From Limnohabitans sp. Jir72 (lineage in GTDB: Bacteria; Pseudomonadota; Gammaproteobacteria; Burkholderiales; Burkholderiaceae_C), in assembly GCF_003063575.1 (NCBI RefSeq), contig NZ_NESC01000004.1, positions 248,001 to 312,000 of the forward strand: 64,000 bases of DNA, read 5' to 3'. Position numbers and translations under genes: made by a program. How positions within the stretch are numbered: position 1 is the first letter of the stretch; every line of letters begins with the position of its first letter. This document shows positions 8,738-23,841 of the stretch, in pieces. The notes under the pieces were generated by a model. The model had not been told where the DNA came from and did no database searches. It was given only the letters and a program-made list of their open reading frames with translations.

Positions 8738-9946
8738 TCAAGTTCGCGCCATGCCCAGCAGGTGCGCCATGTCCTTGAGAAAGATGCGCACATGCGCCAT
8801 CGGGTCCTTGCGGGCCAGTTCCTTGTTCATGTACGACTCAAAGGTCAGGCGCTGCACGTCGCGGTCTTCGCAGATCTTGACGAACTTTTCGCGGCGACGG
8901 TCGTTTTGGTACCAGAAGTACTGCATCACGCCCAGAATCCAGAACACGCGGCCGTGCTGCTTCATGAAGCTCTTGCGGCCTTGTTTCAGGCAAGCACTGT
9001 TGCCGGTTTTAAGGGCCAGGTGCGCGGCCTGGGCCACACGCCGGGCGCAGTCCATCGCGTAATAAATGCCTTCGCCCGACGAGGGTGCGACCACACCCGC
9101 AGCATCGCCCACCACCACCACATCGCGCCCGTTGTCCCATTGGGGCAGTGGCTTGAGCGGAATCGGCGCGCCTTCGCGGCGCAAGGTGGGTGCATTCACC
9201 AAGCCTGCAATCTCTCGCAGACGGGCTGTGGCGCTGCGCAGCGAATAGCCTTTGTCGGCGCTGCCCATGCCCACGCTCATGGTCTTGCCGTGCGGGAAGA
9301 CCCAGCCATAAAAGTCGGGCGAAACCTGACCTTGGTAGTACACGTCGCAGCGCGCCGCGTCGTAACCCGGCTGGCCCACAGGCGACTCGATGATCTCGTG
9401 GTAAGCAAACACGTATTTGGTTTTGTGCGCATTGGGAATGGCCTGACGCGCCACTTCAGAGCGTGCGCCATCGGCACCCACCACCATGCGGGCGCTGACC
9501 TTCACAGAGCGGGCATGCTCGGCAGCAGCGTGCTCTTTGGACGTGACCGGGGTGTAGTGGACCCACAACTGACCGCTGTCGTCGTGCTGCAGCTTGTCAA
9601 AAATCGCCTGGCAGCGCACCACCCCCGACTGTGCGGCGCGTTCGCGCAAATACTCGTCAAACTCGTCGCGATCGACCATGCCGACAAAACCATTGTCGAT
9701 GGGGATGTCGACTTTGTTGTCGGCGGGCGAGATCATGCGGGCGCAGCGCACCTTGGCCACCAGCAGGTGGTCAGGGATGTCAAAGTCCTTGATCAAGCGC
9801 GGTGGGATCGCGCCACCGCAAGGCTTGGTGCGGCCCTGGCGGTCGAGCAGCAATACGCGCCATCCCTGGCGCACCAGGTCATACGCAGCGGTGGCACCCG
9901 AAGGCCCCCCCCCCACCACCACGAAATCAAAATCGGTCTGGTTCAT
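8738..9946 (-). CDS. bchP: Geranylgeranyl diphosphate/bacteriochlorophyll reductase
   Basis: BchP reduces the geranylgeranyl tail of bacteriochlorophyll to phytyl. The 402-residue flavoprotein has an N-terminal dinucleotide-binding motif (VVGGGPSGATAAYDL), the family stretch KPCGGAIPPRLI near residues 40-50, and the FAD motif VVVGDAAGVVAPSSGEGIYYAMDCAR. Its ATG overlaps the stop of the preceding bch2 (ATGA), indicating translational coupling. Order bchG-bch2-bchP is the common one in purple bacteria. Confidence 0.96.
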   Translation of the reverse strand: MNQTDFDFVVVGGGPSGATAAYDLVRQGWRVLLLDRQGRTKPCGGAIPPRLIKDFDIPDHLLVAKVRCARMISPADNKVDIPIDNGFVGMVDRDEFDEYLRERAAQSGVVRCQAIFDKLQHDDSGQLWVHYTPVTSKEHAAAEHARSVKVSARMVVGADGARSEVARQAIPNAHKTKYVFAYHEIIESPVGQPGYDAARCDVYYQGQVSPDFYGWVFPHGKTMSVGMGSADKGYSLRSATARLREIAGLVNAPTLRREGAPIPLKPLPQWDNGRDVVVVGDAAGVVAPSSGEGIYYAMDCARRVAQAAHLALKTGNSACLKQGRKSFMKQHGRVFWILGVMQYFWYQNDRRREKFVKICEDRDVQRLTFESYMNKELARKDPMAHVRIFLKDMAHLLGMART

Positions 9947-11310
9947 GAGCTTGACCCACCTTTCAGCAATGCAGAAGTGTCAAAACGCAAAGGTCTCTGC
10001 TGTTGCGGGCCAGAGCGCAGGCGCAAAGCCACCGCCGCGGACACCGCAAACATGAGCGCTTGCATGCCAAACACGGCCGCATAGGCCGTGCGTTGTTCAC
10101 CCAACAAGGCGTGGGCCAGGTCGCTGGCAGCAGTGCCCAGCAAACCACCCAGACCAAAAGCCGCCGCTTGCGCCGCGCCCCACAAACCCATGCGGGTGCC
10201 TTCGCGGCCTGCACCGCCCGCGCCAGCCAGACGCATCATGGTGGCAATCGCTGCGATTGAAAACGCGCCATTGGCCACGCCCAAAAACACCACATTGGCC
10301 TTGAGCGGCCAAACCTCGGCCATGGCCGAACTGCACAAACCCAATGTAGCCAGAGCCGACAGCAAGCAGCCACCCACCATCCAGGCTTGCACCGAACCCA
10401 GCCGTCCTGCCACCCAGCGAGACCCTGCGCCCGCCACAGCCAGCATGCCGATCAAAACCCCCATGTGGTGCCAGCCCGACAGCTGCGTGGTTTGCCCCGG
10501 CGTGAAGCCGTGTACCGCGCCCGCAAAGGGCTCCAAAATCAAATCCTGCGCGCTGTAAGCCAGCATGGACATGAACACAAACACGGTGAAGGTGCGCGCT
10601 GCCGGGTCGGCCCACACCTCTTTGAAGGCTTCTTTGAAATCTTGCTTTTGTTGGCGCTCGGCGGCCTCGCTTCGCACGGGCAACATCTGCGGATCGGCGT
10701 CTTTTTCCAGGCCCCACAAACACAGGGCCGTGATCAAGGCGGTCAGCACACTCAAACCCGCCGAGACCTGCAGCAGCACCTGCGGGCTGTAGGGGTCAAT
10801 CAGCTTGCCCACCACACCGGCAGTGACGGCAAAGCCCACAATCATCATCAGCCACACCGTGGTGGCCGCAGGGGCGCGGCGCTCGTCAGGCACACGTTTG
10901 GCCATCAGCGCCAGCAGCGATGTGCCGCAAGCGCTCACGCCCAAGCCAATCAGGCTGAACGACAAGCAGGCCAACAGCGCGCCATAAAACGGCTCGGCGG
11001 CCATCCAGACCGTGGCGGCTGCGGCCATCACACCGCCTGTGCCCAGCACCAGCATGCCGCCCATCATCCAGGGCGTGCTGCGGCGGCCCTTGTCAGCCCC
11101 AAAACCCATGCGCGGGCGCACCATCTGCACGGCGTAATGCCAGGCCACCAAAAAGCCGGGCAGCAAGGCGGGCAGCGCCAGCTCAACGACCATGATGCGG
11201 TTGAGCGTGGAGGTGGTCACCACCACCACCGCGCCCAGGCAGGCCTGGATCAGGCCCAAGCGGATGATCTGAAACCAGCCAAACACTGGCATGCTCAACG
11301 CTGTGTTCAT
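9943..11310 (-). CDS. BCH2/PucC-family MFS protein (44.5-kDa 'bacteriochlorophyll synthase' chain)
   Basis: This 455-residue, roughly 12-span protein of the BCH2/PucC family sits between bchG and bchP, as ORF428-type genes do in other purple bacteria. LNRIMVVEL in the first span and SAQDLILEPFAGAV in the middle match the PucC/LhaA signature. It is thought to help deliver or assemble pigment. The ATG at 11310 overlaps the bchG stop. It is one of three PucC-family proteins in the window, with LhaA and PucC. Confidence 0.9.
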   Translation of the reverse strand: MNTALSMPVFGWFQIIRLGLIQACLGAVVVVTTSTLNRIMVVELALPALLPGFLVAWHYAVQMVRPRMGFGADKGRRSTPWMMGGMLVLGTGGVMAAAATVWMAAEPFYGALLACLSFSLIGLGVSACGTSLLALMAKRVPDERRAPAATTVWLMMIVGFAVTAGVVGKLIDPYSPQVLLQVSAGLSVLTALITALCLWGLEKDADPQMLPVRSEAAERQQKQDFKEAFKEVWADPAARTFTVFVFMSMLAYSAQDLILEPFAGAVHGFTPGQTTQLSGWHHMGVLIGMLAVAGAGSRWVAGRLGSVQAWMVGGCLLSALATLGLCSSAMAEVWPLKANVVFLGVANGAFSIAAIATMMRLAGAGGAGREGTRMGLWGAAQAAAFGLGGLLGTAASDLAHALLGEQRTAYAAVFGMQALMFAVSAAVALRLRSGPQQQRPLRFDTSALLKGGSSS

Positions 11311-12272
11311 AAAGCCCCCACGGTGTGTTGCAACTGATTCAACTGGCGCAGGCCCCATGCGCTGACCATCATGCCGCTGACAAACAACGGCACACCAAAG
11401 GCCGACACATGCAAGGCCCGCTCCACCGGTTGGCGCAAAAATTTGGCCATCAAGGGCCCTTGCAAAACTGCCAAAGCCAAGACAGCTGCGGCGTGCCATG
11501 GCAGTTGCCAGCTCAAAAGCAATGCCGACACCACCACCTGCGGCACCAGCATGAACACGCAGGCCATGCGCGCCGCGCCGTGCGCGCCCAGCTGCACCGG
11601 CAGCGAGGCCACGCCCATGCGGCGGTCGCCTTCGATGGCCTTGAAATCGTTGAGCGTCATGATGCCGTGCGCCCCCACGCTGTAGAGCAGCGCCAGCGCC
11701 ACCGAATGCGGGCCGGGCCAGGCCCCACCCAGCATGACGGCCGTGCCCGTGAGCCAAGCCAGCCCCTCATAACTCAGGGCGCAAGCCGCGTTGCCCCACC
11801 AGCCGTTGTTTTTCAGGCGCACAGGTGGTGCGCTGTAGGCCCACGACAACGCAATGGCCAAGGCGCAGGCGGCAAAGCCCCAAGGCCCCATGAGCGTGGC
11901 CCAGACCAGCGACAGCGCGGTCCAGGCAATCGCAATGCCCAGTCCCCAGCGCCTAGGCATCCGGCCCGAGGGGATGGGGCGGTTCGGTTCGTTGATGGCA
12001 TCGACATGCCGGTCAAACCAGTCGTTGACGGCCTGGCTGCTGGCACACACCAGCGGGCCAGTGAGCACCAGGCCCAAGAGCAGCAAACCCCAATGCGCGC
12101 TCAGGGCTTGACCCGAGGCCACCACCCCACAGGCAAAAGCCCACATGGGCGGGAACCAAGTAATAGGTTTGAGGAGCTCGGCCACCGTGCGCAAAGCGGG
12201 CCGGTTGAGCACGGCCGATGCAAGGTGCGAAGCCTGAAGTGGTGGCGCAGGGGCCAGAGGCGGGGTGTCCAT
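11307..12272 (-). CDS. bchG: Bacteriochlorophyll/chlorophyll synthase (prenyltransferase)
   Basis: BchG attaches geranylgeranyl or phytyl diphosphate to bacteriochlorophyllide a. The 321-residue UbiA-family membrane protein has the Asp-rich motif NDWFDRHVDAINEPNRPIPSGR and the second motif region LNDFKAIEGDRRMG. About eight hydrophobic segments are visible. Two tandem PpsR-type sites lie 29-69 bp upstream of the ATG, between this gene and ppsR. Confidence 0.96.
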   Translation of the reverse strand: MDTPPLAPAPPLQASHLASAVLNRPALRTVAELLKPITWFPPMWAFACGVVASGQALSAHWGLLLLGLVLTGPLVCASSQAVNDWFDRHVDAINEPNRPIPSGRMPRRWGLGIAIAWTALSLVWATLMGPWGFAACALAIALSWAYSAPPVRLKNNGWWGNAACALSYEGLAWLTGTAVMLGGAWPGPHSVALALLYSVGAHGIMTLNDFKAIEGDRRMGVASLPVQLGAHGAARMACVFMLVPQVVVSALLLSWQLPWHAAAVLALAVLQGPLMAKFLRQPVERALHVSAFGVPLFVSGMMVSAWGLRQLNQLQHTVGAL

Positions 12273-12300
12273 GCCCCCATTGTGAAGATCGATCTTGAAA

Positions 12301-12341
12301 TGTCAACTAGGATTGACACTTACCGTCCATTTAAATTGACA
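12301..12341 (-). promoter_or_regulatory. Tandem PpsR/CrtJ-type operators of the bchG operon
   Basis: A perfect site TGTCA-N8-TGACA spans 12301-12318. A second, one-mismatch site (CGT-N12-ACA) spans 12324-12341, with centres 23 bp apart, a spacing suited to cooperative binding by PpsR tetramers. On the minus strand the first site supplies a TTGACA -35 box (12301-12306), with CACAAT as a weak -10 about 16 bp on. The ppsR stop codon begins only 5 bp away. Confidence 0.85.
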
Positions 12342-12345
12342 TTCT

Positions 12346-13734
12346 TCAGGGATTGTCTGCCTCAGCCTCGGCCACCATGCCAAAGCGACGCAGTTTGACG
12401 TACAGACTTTGGCGTGACAAACCCAACATTTCCGCTGCCGAAGCGCGGTTGTTGTGGGTCAATTCCAATGCGGCTTCGATGCACATGCGCTCAATGGTGT
12501 CCACCGTCTCACCCACAATGTCCTTGATGGGTCGACGGCCCACCAACTGTGACAATTCGGCAAAGGGATTGACTTGGCTTTGTGACACCGAGGCCCCGCC
12601 TTGCAGGCGACGGTCCATGTCGCGCACAAAAAAGGCGTACATGGGCTCGGGACGAGCCAGGCACACAGCAGAAACCTCGACCGGCAAGGTCATGCCTGAC
12701 AAAGTACGCACTTCGGTGGCGAAATTGCGCACTGGCAGCTGCTGGCGCAAACTGGTATTGAGCACACCCCAATCGACCGATCCGCGCAGCAACCAGCGCT
12801 CCAGACTTTGCCCAACCACTTGAGAAGAAGCAGTCAAGCCCAGCAGGGCCATGCCTTCTTCGTTGACGCTTTTGATCACACCCGAGGTGTCGGTCAACAA
12901 CCAACCGTCGGGGAAACGCTCCATGGCTTCGCTCAGTGCAGCCGACGAACCACTGTCCTGACGCGGCACCACCGTGCTTTCCCGGGTCACCAAGCGCACC
13001 AAAAACTGCGCCCCGCCCTCTTGGCGAAACACCGTGGCAGACACCGTCCAAGCCGAGGGCAAACCCGCCACACGGGCAGAACACATCTCAATGCGGCCGG
13101 TCGCCAGTGCCATTCGCAGCAAAGACTGCACTTCGCCTTGGCTGTCGCCTTCAAAACACTCCCGCACATCACGTCCGACCAGGCGTTTGCCGGCGTCTTT
13201 GAGCAAGGCTTGTGCACCCACATTGGCTTCGAGCACACGCTGCGTGGCGGCATCCACCATCAAAACAGCCTCAGATGAGGTGTCAAACAAGACACGGTAG
13301 CGCGCTTCGATGTGACGCAGACGTAAATAATCGCGCTCCATCGATTGCTGGGTTTCAACCAAGCGTCGTTGCAACTCGGCCAGGCTTTCGAGATCACGGC
13401 CCATGGCCAACAACTTGCCTGCACCCAAGGGCAACACGACATATTGAATGGCCACCTCATTGCCAACGGGCGAGAGGTGGTTCACATGCCGCCAGCGCAG
13501 AACGTCGGGTGCACCTTGAGAGTGCAGCATGTCCTGGATTTTGGTGCGGCTTTCGCTGGTAACGGTGTCGATCCAACGACGACCGACCCAGGACTGGCAA
13601 CCCAAAGCCGCCAAGGTGTCGCGCCCCGTGGACACATCCTCAATCAGCCCCATGGGGTCCATGACCAAAGTGACGTCCGACACCACACCCAGCAACTGGG
13701 TGAATGTGGCGGCGTCTAGAGAGGGAAGCTTCAT
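12346..13734 (-). CDS. ppsR: Transcriptional repressor PpsR/CrtJ
   Basis: The 462-residue protein has the PpsR layout: N-terminal PAS domain (about 1-130), a Q-linker helix (LQRRLVETQQSMERDYLRLRHIE), two further PAS domains, and a C-terminal Fis-type helix-turn-helix (NNRASAAEMLGLSRQSLYVKLRRFGM). The cysteine implicated in redox control is conserved in ERMCIEAALEL (about Cys418; Cys420 in CrtJ). The ATG at 13734 is preferred over an upstream TTG at 13791. It follows ppaA, its usual antirepressor partner, by 131 bp. Its operators lie before six operons in this window. Confidence 0.95.
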   Translation of the reverse strand: MKLPSLDAATFTQLLGVVSDVTLVMDPMGLIEDVSTGRDTLAALGCQSWVGRRWIDTVTSESRTKIQDMLHSQGAPDVLRWRHVNHLSPVGNEVAIQYVVLPLGAGKLLAMGRDLESLAELQRRLVETQQSMERDYLRLRHIEARYRVLFDTSSEAVLMVDAATQRVLEANVGAQALLKDAGKRLVGRDVRECFEGDSQGEVQSLLRMALATGRIEMCSARVAGLPSAWTVSATVFRQEGGAQFLVRLVTRESTVVPRQDSGSSAALSEAMERFPDGWLLTDTSGVIKSVNEEGMALLGLTASSQVVGQSLERWLLRGSVDWGVLNTSLRQQLPVRNFATEVRTLSGMTLPVEVSAVCLARPEPMYAFFVRDMDRRLQGGASVSQSQVNPFAELSQLVGRRPIKDIVGETVDTIERMCIEAALELTHNNRASAAEMLGLSRQSLYVKLRRFGMVAEAEADNP

Positions 13735-13768
13735 GTTGTAAACCAAACGGGTTTGAGCATCAGGAAGT

Positions 13769-13786
13769 TGACACTTGAATTTGTCA
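13769..13786 (-). promoter_or_regulatory. Everted PpsR-like half-sites upstream of ppsR
   Basis: TGACA-N8-TGTCA is a perfect inverted repeat with the same 18-bp span and 8-bp spacer as the operators elsewhere in the cluster, but with the half-sites facing outward. It is about 35 bp upstream of the ppsR ATG. It could be an autoregulatory element or a chance arrangement; binding is unproven. Confidence 0.4.
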
Positions 13787-13865
13787 TACAAGTATAGGCC
13801 CCTGAGGGTATAAAACCGCCATAACAGCGAAATTTAAAGGTAATAAAAATAACTTAACTGACACT

Positions 13866-14672
13866 TTAAACTCCTTTTGCCAGTGGCAAAGCCATCTGAA
13901 GAGCGAGCCATGCCACCGTGCCCGGTGCATCTTGCGCCACCACTTGTGCGGCAAGTCCTGTCAAAAGATCCGGGGCCGCATGGGCCATGGGGCCGCCGAC
14001 AAACAGTCTTACACCGAGGTTGTCTACGCCTGCCAAGAGTTGTGGCAACACACTGCTCATGGCGTCCAAATGCCGGTCTGTGCTGACCGAGATGCCCACC
14101 GCGTCAAACCATTCGGATTGAAACAAGCGCTTGAACTCCGCCACATCCTGGGGAACACCGAGCGTGACCAACCAACCCTCCCGTTTAAAAAACTCACTCA
14201 ACATGAGCAAACCCATGCTGTGCTGAGCGCCAGGCTCGGTCATCAGCAACAAACTCAGTCCATGGCTTTGGGCGGGCGTTTCATGCAAAAACTCGGCACT
14301 GAAATCATGCAGCAGCTGCTGCAGGTGAGCCGAAGCAATGGTGGTCATGGCGAAGTCGAGACGGTCAGAACACCACCAATCCCCCAGCAAACGCGCACAA
14401 GGCGTGATGCCTTGCAAATAGATGTCCTCCAGGGACTGCCCTTGACGTTGCCAGCCAAAAACCACTTGACGCGCCGCGTCCAGGCCTTGCAAACAAGCTT
14501 GCGCCAGGATCTGGATCTGGGCCAGGTCGAGTGCTGACTTGCCCGTGAAAGACGTCCCGCCCACCAAGCGCGGCCCCACCGGCGAGCCCTGCCGGATAGA
14601 TTCTGGCAAAAGCTGCGCACAGGCCTGCGGCGATGGAGGCGATGGAGAGTTTTCGACATTGAATTGCGCCAT
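13866..14672 (-). CDS. ppaA: PpaA/AerR-type cobalamin-binding antirepressor
   Basis: The 268-residue product has a helical N-terminal region and a SCHIC/B12-binding-like C-terminal half: TEPGAQHSMGLLMLSEFFKREGWLVTLG, FDAVGISVSTDRH and VRLFVGGPMAHA. The His in EPGAQHSMG is the family's candidate cobalamin ligand. PpaA/AerR proteins bind PpsR/CrtJ and modulate its DNA binding in response to light. ATG 14672 (MAQFNVE) is chosen over a GTG three codons earlier. It is upstream of ppsR in the same direction and divergent from bchF, sharing the PpsR-site-bearing interval. Confidence 0.9.
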   Translation of the reverse strand: MAQFNVENSPSPPSPQACAQLLPESIRQGSPVGPRLVGGTSFTGKSALDLAQIQILAQACLQGLDAARQVVFGWQRQGQSLEDIYLQGITPCARLLGDWWCSDRLDFAMTTIASAHLQQLLHDFSAEFLHETPAQSHGLSLLLMTEPGAQHSMGLLMLSEFFKREGWLVTLGVPQDVAEFKRLFQSEWFDAVGISVSTDRHLDAMSSVLPQLLAGVDNLGVRLFVGGPMAHAAPDLLTGLAAQVVAQDAPGTVAWLALQMALPLAKGV

Positions 14673-14846
14673 GACAAGCACCGATCAGCAGAGGAAGACA
14701 TCAGCGGCAGGCTCCAACACTTTGGCGTGCTCGACGCAAGAAATGATGGGAATGAAGCCCGTCAGGCCCATTTCACCAACACAGCTTCAAGTGTGAATTC
14801 AATGGCCATTCCTGTATTGAGTGTAAACCCTATGACTCGAAATATA

Positions 14847-14887
14847 TGTCAATTCATGTTGACACACTGTATGCCCAGACTTACATT
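14847..14887 (+). promoter_or_regulatory. bchF promoter with tandem PpsR/CrtJ operators
   Basis: Two perfect TGT-N12-ACA sites occur at 14847-14864 (TGTCA-N8-TGACA) and 14868-14885, centres 21 bp apart. They overlap a strong promoter: TTGACA at 14859-14864, a 17-bp spacer, and TACATT at 14882-14887. The bchF ATG is 31 bp beyond. The same sites may influence ppaA, which starts on the opposite strand about 175 bp away. Confidence 0.88.
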
Positions 14888-14918
14888 CAACCCAAGACAT
14901 CCAGCCACAAGGTTCCTC

Positions 14919-16726
<1,808 letters not shown>

Positions 16727-16742
16727 AGCGCAGGAACACACC

Positions 16743-18360
16743 ATGCAACTGACGCTCTGGACTTACGAAGGACCGCCCCATGTGGGAGCCATGCGCGTGG
16801 CCACCGCCATGACGGACGTGCACTACGTGCTGCACGCTCCCCAAGGCGACACCTACGCTGACCTGCTGTTCACCATGATCGAGCGCCTGCCGCGCCGCCC
16901 GCCCGTCACCTACACCACCTTCCAGGCGCGTGATCTGGGCGGCGACACGGCCGAACTCTTCAAAGACGCTGCCCGCCAAGCCATGGCGCGCTTCCAACCC
17001 GCCGCCATGCTGGTGGGTTCGTCGTGCACGGCCGAGCTGATCCAGGACGACCCGGGTGGTTTGGCCCAAGCCCTGCAGCTGACCATCCCCGTGGTGGCCT
17101 TGGAGTTACCCTCTTACCAGCGCAAGGAAAACTGGGGCGCGAGCGAGACCTTCTACCAACTGTGCCGCCACCTGGTGCACAAGCCCGCGGCTGAAAAGCC
17201 CGCAAAAGTACGCCCCACTTGCAACATCTTGGGCCCCAGCGCCCTGGGTTTTCGCCATCGCGACGACGTCAAGGAAATCACGCAGCTCTTGAACCAACTC
17301 GGTGTCGATGTCGCCGTGGTCGCCCCCTTGAGTGCCAGCGTGGCCGACGTGCAAAAGTTGGCCGAGGCCGACTTCAACGTGGTGCTCTACCCCGAAATTG
17401 GCCTGGCCGCCGCGCAGTGGTTGCAGCGACAGTTTGACCAGCCCTACACCAAGACCGTGCCCTTGGGCAGCCACGCCACGCGCGACTTCATCGCCGAAGT
17501 CTGCGCCCTGACCAGTCTGCCCCAGCCCGCACAAGACCCCGCCAACGCGCATGCCCACTGGTACGCCAAGTCGGTCGACTCGACCTACCTGACCGGCAAG
17601 CGTGTTTATATTTTTGGCGACGCCACACACGTGGTGGCCGCCGCCCGCATCGCCAGCCAGGAGATGGGTTTTGAGGTGGTGGGCATGGGCACTTACAGCC
17701 GCGAATTTGCCCGCGAAGTGCGCGATTGCGCCAAACGCTACGGCGTCGAAGCGCTGATCACCGACGACTATCTGGAAGTCGAAACCCAGATCAACGCGCT
17801 GCAGCCCGAGCTGATTTTGGGCACGCAGATGGAACGCCACATCGCCAAGCGCCAAGGCATTCCCTGCGCGGTGATTTCGGCCCCGGTGCACGTGCAGGAC
17901 TTCCCGGCCCGCTACGCACCACAAATGGGTTTTGAAGGCGCGAACGTGCTGTTCGACACCTGGGTCCACCCGCTGATGATGGGCCTGGAAGAACACCTGA
18001 TCGGCATGTTCCGCGAAGACTTCGAGTTCCACGCCGGGGCTGCACCCTCGCATTTGGGCAGCACGCGGCCTGCGGCAGAGAACGTGGCTCCGGTTGTGGC
18101 AGCACCCGTTGCCACAGCGGTTAGCGCAACGGCTGCCGCGTCTTCCGCAACACCCGCTCACCCCGACACCCTGACCACCGACAGCGTTCAAAAGGTCGCC
18201 GCCCCCGCCCAAGCCGCTTCGAACCAGGCCACCTGGAGCCCCGAAGCCGAAAAGGAGCTGGGCAAGATCCCGTTCTTTGTGCGGGGCAAAGCGCGCCGCA
18301 ACACCGAGCGATTTGCCCAAGACCTGGGCGTGGCGACCATCACCGTGGAGACGCTCTACG

Positions 18361-18386
<26 letters not shown>
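16743..18386 (+). CDS. bchB: Dark-operative protochlorophyllide reductase subunit B
   Basis: BchB completes the N2B2 heterotetramer and binds substrate and the shared [4Fe-4S] cluster. Visible features are the N-terminal [33 protein letters not shown], and a C-terminal helical domain ending with [28 protein letters not shown]. At 547 residues it is slightly long because of an Ala/Val/Pro-rich linker (about residues 440-495) between catalytic and C-terminal domains. The last 26 bp overlap the preferred bchH start. Confidence 0.97.
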
Positions 18387-23099
<4,713 letters not shown>

Positions 23100-23133
23100 A
23101 GCCAGCTCAAAAACAAGCCAAGAAAGTCACACG

Positions 23134-23841
23134 ATGAACACCACCGCCTACGAACAACGCCGCAGCCAGATCGAGCACTACTTTGACCGCACGGCGGCCG
23201 ATGCCTGGGCGCGCCTGACCTCGAACGAGCCGGTGGGTCGCATCCGCGCCACCGTGCGCGCCGGGCGCGACACCATGCGCGAAACCCTGCTGTCGTGGTT
23301 GCCACAAGACCTGCGCGGCCTGCGCGTGCTGGATGCCGGTTGTGGCACCGGCGCGCTGGCCTTGCAAGCGGCGCTGCGGGGAGCCGATGTGATGGCTATT
23401 GACCTCTCACCGACGCTGGTGAAATTGGCCGCCGAACGCATGGCGGCCGAACACCCAAGGCTGCCGGGTTCGGTGGAATTTTTATCGGGCGACATGCTCA
23501 GCCCCGACCTGGGTCACTTTGACCATGTGGTGTGCATGGACTCACTGATCCATTACGACAGCGACCAGATCGCCGAAGCGCTGGCCGGTCTGGCGCAACG
23601 CACACGCGTCTCCATGGCCTTCACATTTGCGCCACGCACACCGCTCTTGGCACTCATGCACAGCGCGGGCCGCTTGTTTCCGCGCAGCGACCGCTCGCCT
23701 TCGCTCTCACCCGTGGCGCACGCCGACTTACTGCAGCGCATGCACAACCACCCCGATTTACAGGACTGGCAAGGCGCGCGCATGCAGCGTGTGGCCAGCG
23801 GCTTTTACACCTCGCAAGCGTGGGAGTGGACCCGCTCATGA
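23134..23841 (+). CDS. bchM: Mg-protoporphyrin IX O-methyltransferase
   Basis: BchM methylates the ring-C propionate of Mg-protoporphyrin IX using S-adenosylmethionine. The 235-residue protein has motif I LRVLDAGCGTGALALQAALRG and the family ending VASGFYTSQAWEWTR. The N-terminal VGRIRATVRAGRDTMRETLL is typical of BchM. ATG 23134 begins MNTTAYEQ after a 34-bp gap; its stop overlaps the lhaA start. Confidence 0.96.
   Translation: MNTTAYEQRRSQIEHYFDRTAADAWARLTSNEPVGRIRATVRAGRDTMRETLLSWLPQDLRGLRVLDAGCGTGALALQAALRGADVMAIDLSPTLVKLAAERMAAEHPRLPGSVEFLSGDMLSPDLGHFDHVVCMDSLIHYDSDQIAEALAGLAQRTRVSMAFTFAPRTPLLALMHSAGRLFPRSDRSPSLSPVAHADLLQRMHNHPDLQDWQGARMQRVASGFYTSQAWEWTRS

Noticed and set aside
8619..8738. 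39-codon ORF starting at a TGATG overlap with the bchP stop
   Set aside because: Coupling is suggestive, but no Shine-Dalgarno, no clear membrane topology and no recognisable pattern; kept out of the feature list.
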